DNA of 64,000 nucleotides from Plicaturopsis crispa FD-325 SS-3 (Eukaryota; Basidiomycota; Agaricomycetes; Amylocorticiales; Amylocorticiaceae), in contig KN832557.1 in NCBI GenBank assembly GCA_000827205.1, forward strand, positions 1,769,771 to 1,833,770, in the 5' to 3' direction. How positions within the stretch are numbered: position 1 is the first letter of the stretch; each line of letters starts with the position of its first letter. The translations under genes were made by a program, and so were the position numbers. Under the pieces are notes generated by a model. That model made no database searches, had not been told where the DNA came from, and saw only the letters and a list, made by a program, of their open reading frames with translations. Positions 46,435 to 56,238 of this stretch are shown here, piece after piece.

Positions 46435-46777
46435 TGATTCAACTGTAACTTCTCCACTATTTTGAAGATAAGTACACCGGTATGAAACTATGACTTGCAT
46501 ACATACCTTAGGCTGTTGCGGAAATCGACGCCTGGTGACCTGCAGGAGGATGGCCGAATTGCAAGCGAAAGAAATTGCGGCGAGTTCGCGTCGGTGGCGC
46601 GGCGTCAGTCGCGTTACGCGTTACGTGTCACCCGCGCAGACGCCGCCGCCGTCTGCTAGTCTTGTGTCCCGTTTACTAGCTTTTTTTACCGTGGGTTTTG
46701 GATAAACTGCAGCCAGCAGCCAGCCTAGCCCTACTTTTCCCGTTTATTTGAGGCGTACCTTTTGAAATTGGACCAAC
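46435..46777. other. Shared divergent promoter of BTB genes 5 and 6
   Basis: A 343 bp spacer with a run of CGTTACGCGTTACGTG-like short repeats near 46611-46626 and a T7 run. No TATA box is obvious on either side. Confidence 0.45.
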
Positions 46778-47859
46778 ATGTCCTCTAAACGACCGAGGAC
46801 AGACTCCAACGCCGCACCGGCTCCTCCGACGCGTTCTGACATCTGGATGGAAGATGGCACGATCGTCCTGGAGGCGGAGACGACACAGTTTCGCGTTCAT
46901 CGCAGCGTTCTCCGCGCCAATTCAGCCATCTTCGCCGACATGTTCGAAGTGTGCGGTAGTGCTGAGGAGCCTGACAGTACCGGCGGCTCGTCGGAGCTGG
47001 TAGAGGGTTGTCCCGTAATCCATATGCCAGATCAGAGCCAGGACTGGCAGCATGTCTTGAAGGCCTTGTATGATCGAGGGTGAGTGACTTCGTTAGTAAG
47101 TATACTGTATGCGTTGCGCACAATAGCTCGTGTTCTTGCGTCTATAGGTACTGCGCCAACAGCAACGAGCCGATGAGCTTGGATATCGCGTCTGCCTTCC
47201 TCCGTCTGGGAAAGAAATACAAATTCATTCATATATACAAGGAGGCCCTGTCCAGACTCCATCTCACGAGTCCAACAACACTCGCACAATGGGATGCTCA
47301 CAGCGACGGTATCATCTATACCGTCCCCGAGACCTTGACGCTTGTCATGCAAAAGCACACCATAATCGTGTCCCTCATAAATCTCGCTCGTTCGACCGAC
47401 ACGCGATCTATACTACCCGCCGCCTTTTATCGTTACTGCGCAACCGCGTTCCAGGAGACAGTCCTAGACGGTTATCACAAGCGGGATCCCAGCCTTGCAT
47501 CCGTCTCCTCCCGCGACCGGGATATCTGCATCAGCGGCCACACTGCCCTCCTGCGCGCGCAGATCAAGCATGTCTATCCATGGGCAGAACTCGAAAAGAT
47601 CATGAAGCCCGAATGCAATGTCGGAGAGTGCAACCGTATCAAAATCCGTCTGTTGACGCACTGCCTACAGAACTGTTTTGCACTCGCACAGCAGTCGGAG
47701 CTGTGGCTCGACCCACTATGTGGGCTGTGTAGACTGAAAGCCAAGCGCTGCATGGCGGCTGGACGTCAAAAGATTTGGGACGAGCTGCCCTCCTTCTTCG
47801 ATCTTCCAAGCTGGGAAACGCTGATCGCGGAGGATGCGCTCGAGGACGAGTCGTCGTGA
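46778..47859 (+). CDS. BTB/POZ family protein, copy 6
   Basis: Exons 46778-47079 and 47148-47859 total 1,014 nt, 337 residues. N-terminus MSSKRPRTDSNAAPAPPTRS, then WMEDGTIVLEAETTQFRVHR, SAIFADMFEVCG and IHMPDQSQDWQHVLKALYDR. Second exon: MSLDIASAFLRLGKKYKFIH, ARSTDTRSILPAAFYRYC, YHKRDPSLASVSSRDRDIC and HTALLRAQIKHVYPWAEL; the YHKRDPSL block ties it to copies 7 and 8. Cysteine module CNVGEC ... LCGLCRLKAK; end WDELPSFFDLPSWETLIAED. Confidence 0.9.
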
Positions 47860-48331
47860 CTGCTCTTCTAGACCTCTGTTTCGCGGTATGTCTCCCTCTA
47901 CTACTATCCGAGTTTGCCTAGACCGACAACTGTCGTTGCCATTGCTCAGGATCGTTGCTGATGACTACGTTTGCCCAGACTGTTGTGCCCCGGAAACACG
48001 GGTTCCATTTTATGGGATTCTGCACGATACCTTCTTGGGGGACCTGACGGCATAGCCGCGTTAGCTAGGCTCGGTTCGAAGAGACGATGACCGCACCGAG
48101 ACTGGAGCATCGAAGGACATGGTTGGTACACCCACGCTACTTCACGTCTAAGTGTCATCTCCTTTATTTGCACGATATGTATCAGTCGTCGTTAATAGTA
48201 CAGGTTCGAACAAATCGACTGCGGGAACAATGACCGCATGAAACGCCCCCACAAGAACAGCAAGCCCGAGGACTTCAATATAAATAAGTAACAAGTAACA
48301 GACAAAATGGTATAAGTTGGCAGGCTTATCG
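47860..48331. other. Convergent spacer, BTB gene 6 / FHA gene
   Basis: 0.47 kb of 3' UTR-type sequence, no coding signal. Confidence 0.5.
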
Positions 48332-51300
48332 TCATTTCCTTGCCCGCGTCCGCGTAGTCCTCAGACTACTTTTCGGCGCAGACGTCTCCGGCTCGACCTC
48401 AGCTACATCGTCCTTGCCCTTCCGCGCGCGCGTCGTCTTCGGCGTCGTCTTCGGAGCCGACCCACCGTCCTGCTCCTCCGCAGGTGCACTCTGCGCACCA
48501 GGGGTATTCTCCTTGTCGCCCGGTTCCGCCGCAGACTCGGCATTCTTCGACGCCCGCGTCCGCGTGGCTGGGGTTTTCACCTTTGCAGCCGCAGGCGTCT
48601 TCTTCGCGGCCGCCCGCGTCGTCTTGGGCTTCTCCTCGGGCACGCTGTCTTCCTCCTCCGCCTTTACGTGTGCCCGTGCGCCCCGTGTCCGCTTGGCGGG
48701 CGCTGCGTCCTCGCCCGACTCGGACTCCGCCGGCCCCAGAGAGTCCAGGGGGTCTTCCTCGTCGACGTCGATCGTGACGGGTTTTGCCCGCGCGGTGCGC
48801 TTCGGCGGGTCTGCTGTCTTGGTCGCTGCACGTGGCTTACGTGCGGGCGGCTTGGCAGCCTGGACGGCCTCGTCGTTCGTAGATGCGCCCGAGTCCGCTG
48901 TGGGCTTGCGTCCACGGCGTGCTGGGGCGGATTTTGCAGCTACAGGCGGGTTATCGTCTTCGTCCTCCTCCTCCTCGATCGGCGGCTCGGCGGATGTACT
49001 GGGTTCTGGAGAGGCCACCTTTCGACCGCGACGAACTGGCTTGCTGGGCGGCTCTGCTGATGCTCTTGTCTTCCCGTGAGACCGTGGTTTAGAGGGAGCA
49101 GACATCTAAAGAGTGCAAATATTGAGACCCATGGCTTCTTTACGAGGGAGCTTGTACTTACTGCATCGGATACATCAGTTGCCTCTACAGTTGGCCTGCG
49201 CGATCTGGAGGCCTGGAGCTGTGGCTGCTATGTATGCCCGTTAATTAGTATACCAACGACACGTCGATCTCACAAGCACTGCTTACCTCAGCCACGACCT
49301 CAGGGATATCCTGCACTTCAGGCGTCGCCTTGCGTCCGCGGAGCAGTCTCCCCCTCTTCGGCGCGGCCTCTTCCGCATCACTGTCCTCGCCCGCTCTCGT
49401 CCTACGCAGCGCATCAGCAGGCGTAGCCTCGTCGTCCGCCATATTAGGCGTATCTGCCGACATTCCCTTCCCGCGTGCAGGAATCCTGCGGCGCGTCGCA
49501 GGGGCTTTGCGCGCCGGTGGTGCCTTCACTGGAGCCTCCTCGGCCTCCTCGGCCTCCTCGTCCTCCTTGGGCTCCTCAGCCTCCTCCTCGACTGGCGCAG
49601 GGGGTTCTGGCTTGTACCCAGCAGGCGTGCTCAGCATCTCGCCGACACCCTCGAAGACGGGCGTACTGAACACAGGCGCGGGCCGCTCGCGGAGGAACAT
49701 CTCGCGCACGCCGTCCATGCGGGGCGTTTGTGGTGGCGGGCGCGTGAACGTTGGCTGGGCGGGTTGTTGAATGGCGGGCGGGGCGTTCTCGTCGTGCTCG
49801 CCTTCGTCCATCTCGGCATCTCCCTCCTCCTCCTCTACATCCTCCATCGCAAGCAACGAGAACTCGCCCTTCCGCGGACTCACGCTCCCGCCCTTCCGCG
49901 GACTCACGCTCCCACCCTTCCTCGGACTCGTACTCCCGCCCTTCCTCGGACTCGCCCCTAAGCCCACGCTGAGCCGCATGCCCAGACTCCGCCGCTTCAT
50001 CCCCTCCACCGTCTCCCTTGCGCGCTCCAGCATCCTCTGCGTGTCCCGCTCGTCCACGGGCGGTGCAGGAGTCTTGGACGGGGAGGCAGCGAACCCCGGG
50101 GCGCCGCCCGCGAAGAAGGTGTCCGGCGCTGTGAGCGCGGATTTGCGGCGCTCTTGGATCGCCTGTGCATTCACACACACGTAAGCAAGCAGGTCAGTGG
50201 GTGTTGGATACATATATGGCAGAGACGTACCTTGCGTTCCTCGTCACTCAGCTTGGGGCGCGACGGGCTCGCGGGCGCGGGTTCCTCCACGACGATGTCG
50301 CGCACGCGCCACGCGGGCTCGACGCGTACCCTGCGGGGACCGGTGCCGCCTAACGACGCGCGACCGGTGCCGGTGCCGCCTAACGCAGGGCCTAGGGATG
50401 CACGCCCGGGGAAGGCCGAGCGCACGGGCTGCGGGGTCATGAACGCGCCCAACGGGCGCGCGGTGCTGTCCTCTTCTGTCTTGTTTGCCCCGTCATCGGC
50501 GGTGGGCGCAAACATATTCACATTCACCTCCCCATCCCCTTCCTCCTCTTTCGGTTTCTCCTCCACTTCCTCCTCTTTGGGCGAGGCGGAGCGGAAGCCG
50601 ACGAGGCCTTTGACGGCTTCGAGGCTCTTGCGCCAGCCGGAGGGTGTAGCGGAGGTGGAGCGTTCGCGTTCGCGTTCTATGGCGTCGACTTCGACTACCA
50701 TATCCTCTTCTTCTTCGGCGTCCTCGTCTGCGTCCGATTCGGTGCGTTCGCCGTCTTCATCGGTGTGCTCCTCCCCGTCATCGGTCGGCACCTCCTCCCC
50801 GTCCATATCCTCGTCCTCACCCCCCTCACCCTCCACACCCTCTTCCCCTTCCCCCTCCTCACCCCCGCCCTCATCCTCATCCTCCACAGCCCCAATAATA
50901 GCCCCCACAACCTCGCGCTCCTCCTCCTCCTCCTCGCGCTCCATCTCCGCACGCATCACCGCGCGCTGCGCACTGCGTATGAGCACGGCGCGGTGCAGCG
51001 ACGGGCGGCTGGGCGTGCGTGGGCGTTGTTGTTGCTGCTGTTGTTGTTGCTCTACCTGTTGCGCGCGTTCGACCTGCTGTGCGCGTTCCACCTGTTGCGC
51101 ACGCTCGAGCTCTTGTTGCGCGCGCTGCAACGTACGCGATTTCCCACTCGCGGGAGGAGTCTTGAACTGCAGGACCTTGCGCGGCTGCACGATTGTGGGA
51201 GTGGGAAGGGGGGAGGGGACGTCCTCCATGATGACGAGGTCGCGCTCCTCTTGCAGCACGCGCGGGCAGTTGCCGTCTACTAGCACGATCTCCTCTTCTT

Positions 51301-52065
51301 CGTCATCATCTTCCCCACCATCATCATTCTCATCCGAGTCGGAGTCGGAGCTGGGCGGGCGCGTGTGCCGTTTCAGCGGCGAGCTGCTCCGCGGCTTCAC
51401 GGGACTTTGTACTCCTGCTTTGAGCGGACTCTGCGCTCGCTTCATCGGACTCTGCACCCTCGACCTAAGCGGACTCTGCAGCACCCTCAAATTCTCCATC
51501 GGGTCCCTACTCGGCGCGGGCGAGAACACCTCCGCGCTCCTAATCATCGACATCCTCAGTGTCCTTGCCCCTTTGCGCGGCGAAGGGGTGGCGAGGAGGG
51601 CTGCGCGGAGCTCGCGGGGCGGGTAGGCGAAGACGAAGCGTTTGCCGCTGATTTCGATCTCGGCGCCGTTGGGGAGGGGGACGGTGCTGGGTGGGTGGAG
51701 GGGGCAGCCGTCGACGGTGGCGCCGTGGGCGCCGAGGATTACTAGGAATGCCTGGGTGTGCACGTATTAGTTTTGGTAAGGTGAAGGGGGAGAGGGAGAG
51801 GGAAGGAGGGGAAGGAGGGGAAGAGATGGAATGGGGAAGGCGGAAGGCGGAAGGGGAGGGGGGGACGTACCTTTCGCTCGTCATTGAATATGAGTTTAGC
51901 GTGGAGTGCGCTGACGGCGGGGTAGTAGAGGCGGAGGGCGCAGGTGGTGTCGCGGCCGATCGTGAGCTCGTCGTCGTCGATGGGGAAGGCGGCGGCGGCC
52001 ACGTCTGGCTCGTGCCGTTTCATGAAGCTGAGGGTGCCGTAGCGGCCCACGACGGACGGGTCCAT
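48332..52065 (-). CDS. Large FHA-domain nuclear protein (Ki-67-like layout)
   Basis: Five coding exons, about 1,140 residues. The N-terminal FHA domain (52065 to about 51640) reads LTIGRDTTCALRLYYPAVS, ALHAKLIFNDERKAFLVILG and GATVDGCPL, covering the GR, S/H and G loops that bind phosphothreonine. The rest is disordered and charged: five SP(L/M/V)K-type repeats (QSPLRSRVQSPMKRAQSPLK), RAQQVE repeats and a poly-Gln run, long Asp/Glu tracts, SPRKGGS repeats near 49880-49945, and a Lys/Ala/Thr-rich end with many TRTR/RRGRK motifs. FHA plus CDK-site repeats plus basic tail recalls Ki-67 and similar mitotic chromosome proteins, but homology is not shown. ATG 52065 (MDPSVVGRYG) is the first usable start; an upstream exon is possible. 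Confidence 0.8.
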
Positions 52066-52117
52066 GTCGTGCGTTTGTGGATTGAGTGCTTTGAAGGCTT
52101 TAGCAAACACTATTGTT

Positions 52118-52306
52118 GAACGCAGGCAAGTAGCTTACTTTTGGTATTGCGGTGTTTCTCTTCAGCACCGAATTGTCGTCGTCGCTATGTTTGCCAACTT
52201 CGTGCTGGTCTTTGTGGCTGTGGCTGTCGTCTTAGCTCTATAGATCGAGTCCTAAAACGTCGAACACAGGCAAGTGGCTTACCGTTTGGAGTGTTTCCCT
52301 TCGCCG
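52118..52306. repeat. Imperfect tandem duplication, period about 144 bp, upstream of the FHA gene
   Basis: GAACGCAGGCAAGTAGCTTAC at 52118 recurs as GAACACAGGCAAGTGGCTTAC at 52262, each followed by (T)TTTGG-like and GTGTTTC(T/C)CTTC sequence. Read on the minus strand each copy is an exon end plus a GTAAGC donor. It probably arose by local duplication of a small intron-exon unit in the FHA gene's leader. Confidence 0.6.
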
Positions 52307-52570
52307 TCGTCGTATCGTCCTTTTGTTTATCGTCGTGTTTCCGGTCGTCGTCACTCTTCTCGTCGTTCTCGCGGTCGTCGTCGTCGTCGTAATATCTTTC
52401 GTCGTCGTCGTCGTCCGCAAACGTTGCAATTCGGTTGAATTCGACTCGGAGTTCAATGCGTCGCGCCAACCACCGACGCGGTTGACAATAGCACGTGATC
52501 GGGTTCCGAAATCCGACAACTCGACGCGCTCGGTGCCGACATCGCGCCGCAAATCCAATATTTCGTTCAT
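52139..52570 (-). CDS. Possible small acidic or leader exon gene, unrecognised
   Basis: A minus-strand ATG at 52570 opens MNEILDLRRDVGTERVELSD, with FGTRSRAIVNRVGGWRDALN following, then runs into a (GAC)n tract coding Thr or Asp repeats depending on frame. GT-AG junctions near 52282 and 52141 could join it to the FHA gene 75 bp downstream. It may be a separate small gene, 5' exons of the FHA gene, or noncoding. It is divergent from the hydrolase start at 52623. Confidence 0.3.
52353..52423. repeat. (GTC/GAC)n trinucleotide tract
   Basis: Interrupted GTC repeats (CGGTCGTCGTCGTCGTCG and TCGTCGTCGTCGTCCG blocks). Such tracts are length-variable. Confidence 0.7.
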
Positions 52571-52622
52571 TTAATTCTTCATCGCCAGTCGTCCTGCAAA
52601 ATTGGCGGACGCGAGAGCTCAA

Positions 52623-54910
52623 ATGTCATCGACATCCGGAGATTCTGGGCTGTTTGATAGTGGTACAACACGTATGTCCTTTCCGGTTTGAGTAGTTCAC
52701 AGAAACTTGTGCATTTAACGGGATCGCGATGTCGTTTAACAGCCCAGGCCCAGGCCGACGCCCTCGTCCAGAGCGCCGTGGTCAACGGCATACTGTAAGT
52801 ACGCGGCACCAACTCCCCCTTCCCCTCTTCCCACACACTAACGAATCTTTGCTCCTAGACCCGCGGTCGGCTTCACATCCTTCGCGCGCGACGGCACACC
52901 CCTCATCTCCTCTTTCGCCGGCGCCACCGCAGACACCGTCGGCTACCTCGCAAGCTGCACGAAGCTGCTGACGTGCATCGCGGCGCTGCAGTGCGTCGAG
53001 CGCGGGCTGATCGACCTCGACGAGCCTGTGGGCCGCGTGATTCCGCGCGTGGATGAGTTGGATGTGTGCGTCCTCTCTTTTCCTCTTATCTCACTTCGTT
53101 TTGCGACGTTGTGGCTGATGCGGTGTGTTTGACGCGACGTATGTGATGTGTGGTACAGACTCGAGGGCTTTGAACGAGGCAAAGACGGCCTACCGCGCTT
53201 CCGGCGACCCAAGCAACGGTGCGTTTTCATAGCCCATTTACCGACTTGATAGTAGGATCCAGCGGGCTAAGCACTGCGACAGGATAACCCTCCGCCACCT
53301 CCTCTCCCACACCTCCGGCCTCGCATACGCGTTCTCCAGGTACTTAGTCCTTCGTGGCTTCTGCGTATATTGTACACGGCTGGTACTGACGAGTGGGCTA
53401 CGCCGCGTTTTGTTTTCAGCCCGAACATCAAGCGGTGGCTGAAGAAGAACAGGGGGAGCGATGAGGTGTTTTGTAGCGTCGACGTACGCTCCATCCTCCT
53501 CGTCTGACTTTGGACTATAGACTATGGATGATGACGAGCGTACGGTGCACAGGGCCCGATATTCCGCCCGCTCGCGTTCGAGCCGGGGGAGCGGTGGAGG
53601 TACGGGCCGGGGGTGGATATTGCTGGGTTGGTGCGTCCTCCTGCCTCCCCATCTTCCTTTCCTCTTCCTTCCTTCCCCACTCCTCGTCTCGCGTACGTTA
53701 ACATCTAACACGGGTGAACGCACAGATCGTAGAAACCCTCACACACACCACCCTCGAGACGTACTTCCGCGCGCACGTATTCCCGCCCGGCGCGGATTTT
53801 TCGTTCTTCCCCGACACGTTCGAAGGGCGGATCGCGTCCGACGCGTTCGAAGGGCGGCTTGCGTCCGACGCGTTTGTGCGGGAGGGGAGCGAGTTCGTGC
53901 GTGGGGGAAGTGAGCTCGCGCGTGCGGGGAGCGAGTTCAAGCGCGCGGGGAGGGTGGCGCCGATATACACGCGCAAACCAGACGGCCAGCTCGAGCCCAC
54001 ACGCCTGCGGAAGGAGGGGAGGAGGGAGGGGGCGTATGCGTGTGCGGGCGGACACGGTGCGTGTTGTGTTTGATCTTGCGTACACCGTATAATACGTGGT
54101 ACCGGATGGTGTGAAGGGTGCTAATCGACGATGTGTAACGGTGGTGAAAGGCGGATACGCCAGCACGCGCGCCTTCACAGACGTGCTCCTCGCGCTCGTG
54201 AACGACGGCGTGCACCCAACGCTGCCCACCTACCCACGCATCCTATCCCCCACCTCCCTCACCCTCCTCACCTCCCCGCAACTCGACCCCTCGCGGCAGA
54301 AGCGGGCGGTGGCGGACCTGGGGGCGTATGGGTTCGTGGAGGGGGCGGAGGGGGTTGGTGGGGAGTCGGTGCGTGTTCCTTTTAACTGTGCTTTTTGGGG
54401 ATGGAGGCTGATGGGGTGTGTGAATGGGTGATGACGGATTGGTGGTGATGGTGGGGCGTGCAGTGGCGGAACTTCAAGACCATAAAAAAGAACCACGCGC
54501 TGGGGGGGATCATCCTCGGCGAGGGGTGGCGTACGGGGCGGTCTGGGCATGTACGTCCCCCCTTCCCTTCCCCCCTTCCCTCCTTCGTTTTGTTCGAGTA
54601 AAGCTGATGAGGCGCACTAGAACATGTCGTGGTCGGGGATGTGTAACAGTACGCCCTTCCCTCTCCTCCCTCCTCCTCCCTCTCCCTCCCCCTCCTCCTT
54701 CTCTTCATAACCATGATGAACACATTTTGACGCGCGGCAGCCAACTGGTGGATCGACACCTCCAAAGGCGTCGCAGGCTTCTTCTTCGCGCAGCTCGTGC
54801 CGTTCGGGGACCCGCAGACGGTGGGGCTGTTCGAGCGGCTGGAGGGGCTGACTTATGAGGCGCTTGAGGGGCTGACTTATGAGGCGCTGGAGGGGCGTGG
54901 AGGGGTGTGA
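52623..54910 (+). CDS. Class-C beta-lactamase-like serine hydrolase
   Basis: About ten exons, roughly 500 residues. Exon 1 (52623-52671) MSSTSGDSGLFDSGTT joins exon 2 (52743-52794) PQAQADALVQSAVVNGIL and exon 3 (from 52859) PAVGFTSFARDGTPLISSFA. The catalytic SxxK is SCTK in GYLASCTKLLTCIAALQCVE; LIDLDEPVGRVIPRVDEL and ITLRHLLSHTSGLAYAFS are the next family blocks; later come GGGYASTRAFTDVLLALVND, HPTLPTYPRILSPTSLTLL and NFKTIKKNHALGGIIL, and the end NWWIDTSKGVAGFFFAQLVP. Fungal members include LovD-like acyltransferases and esterases; true lactamase activity is not expected. Internal direct repeats occur (SDAFEGR(I/L)A near 53820-53870; GLTYEALE twice near 54847-54892). The middle exons are less sure. 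Confidence 0.8.
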
Positions 54911-56140
54911 AGTGAGGGGTGGGGAGGGGGAGGGGTGAGGAGGGGGGGGGAGCGAGGAGTGTGTGGGTGAGGAGGGGGTGGATGGGGGACAGAGAGATGT
55001 CTTTAAGGGGAGTGGGTGGTATCGAGGACCTAGCAGCATCGAGACCTGCAACTTGAAAGCCTTACAAAGTACATCGGCCATATAGTTACAAGTAATGTAA
55101 CAACTATGATCGCGCCATCGCGCGAGCGGTGGTGTGCACGCACCTACCTCCACCGCACAAGCAACTACACCCGCATCTGCCGAACCTACGACATCAATCG
55201 GGAACCTCCGCGCGGCGAGGGGGGCGCGGGGAATACACGATCGAGGGGCCGGGTAGCGCGCAGCGCGCAGCGGGTGTTTGGGCATGGGGAGGGAGAGAAC
55301 GACACTGTGAGCGAGGGAAAAGGTGGACACGGGGCGCGAGAAAACACACTCCTGAACAGCACCCGTCCAGAGTGCTCGTGCGAGGTATGTTTCGCGGTGC
55401 GCAGGAAGAGACGCGTCAAGCACGAAAGAGAGAAACGCGTCAGGTACGATAGATCAGAAAGAAATAAAGGCAGGGCCCTGCACTGGACAAACGACGGAGG
55501 TGTGCAGGATGCAGCGGCACAAGCAAAAGAGGGCAGGAAACGGAGAAGCGACAGCGCAGTTACCCGCACGTCGTAAAGATACCTCCAAGAGAGGCCACGC
55601 AGCGCGGATGTGAGCAGTCCGCGGGCGAGTGGTCTCTGGGAGCAACTGGGCCGATGCGGGTGAGACGAGGTATTGCTTGGACTTTGGCGCTACTGATAGG
55701 ACATATGTGATGTGGGGGTACTGGATATCATCATGCAGCGCGTACAAAAGCAGACAGATGATGCGTATGCGCAAGGCAGCGGGCGAGACGGAGCCGCGTA
55801 CACGCACAAAACGACGAGACCAAAAAAGGGTGGTCGAACGCAAGAAGGAGATGCTGCTGACCGCTCGTCACTGTTCACGATCGCGCAGTGCGGACAGTGC
55901 CAAGGAGATCGGGCCCGGTCGCAACATGAAGGGGAGCTGCGCAGGAATGGGGGTAAGAGTACCAGAAGCAGGTAAAGCGATAGGGCGTTGGGTCCCGCGC
56001 ACACCACATTCCAGGCCTAAGAGGACGCGCGTGGCGGACCAGGACACTAGTCGGCGGACGAGCGGAGCGAGCTCTGGTGGCGGGGACGAGGTGCATGCGC
56101 GGGAGGGACGCCGGTGAGAGGAATGACGTCGAGCTCAAGT
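54911..56140. other. 1.2 kb gene-free region
   Basis: Purine/pyrimidine-skewed, G-rich on the plus strand just after 54911 (long GGGGAGG runs). Open frames on both strands (for example 55629-56117 plus, 163 codons) are Arg/Ser-rich with no family motif. Nothing supported. Confidence 0.45.
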
Positions 56141-56147
56141 TATATAG
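56141..56147 (+). promoter_or_regulatory. TATA box of the 703-residue gene
   Basis: TATATAG lies 92 bp before ATG 56239. Confidence 0.45.
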
Positions 56148-56238
56148 TCCCGATGTGGCGTGGGAACACTCGAAATAACCCTCGCGCCCACAAGCGCCCA
56201 TAATTTTCCTCCTCTGCGCGTCCTCGTCTGCGCGATCG

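Noticed and set aside
48317-49060. 247-codon plus-strand frame
   Set aside because: Antisense to the basic C-terminus of the FHA protein; composition bias only.
50154-51626. 490-codon plus-strand open frame
   Set aside because: Antisense to the FHA gene; it is a Ser/Cys-rich mirror of acidic and Lys repeats and has no motif.
55629-56117. 163-codon plus-strand gene
   Set aside because: Arg/Ser-rich with no start context, no introns and no motif.
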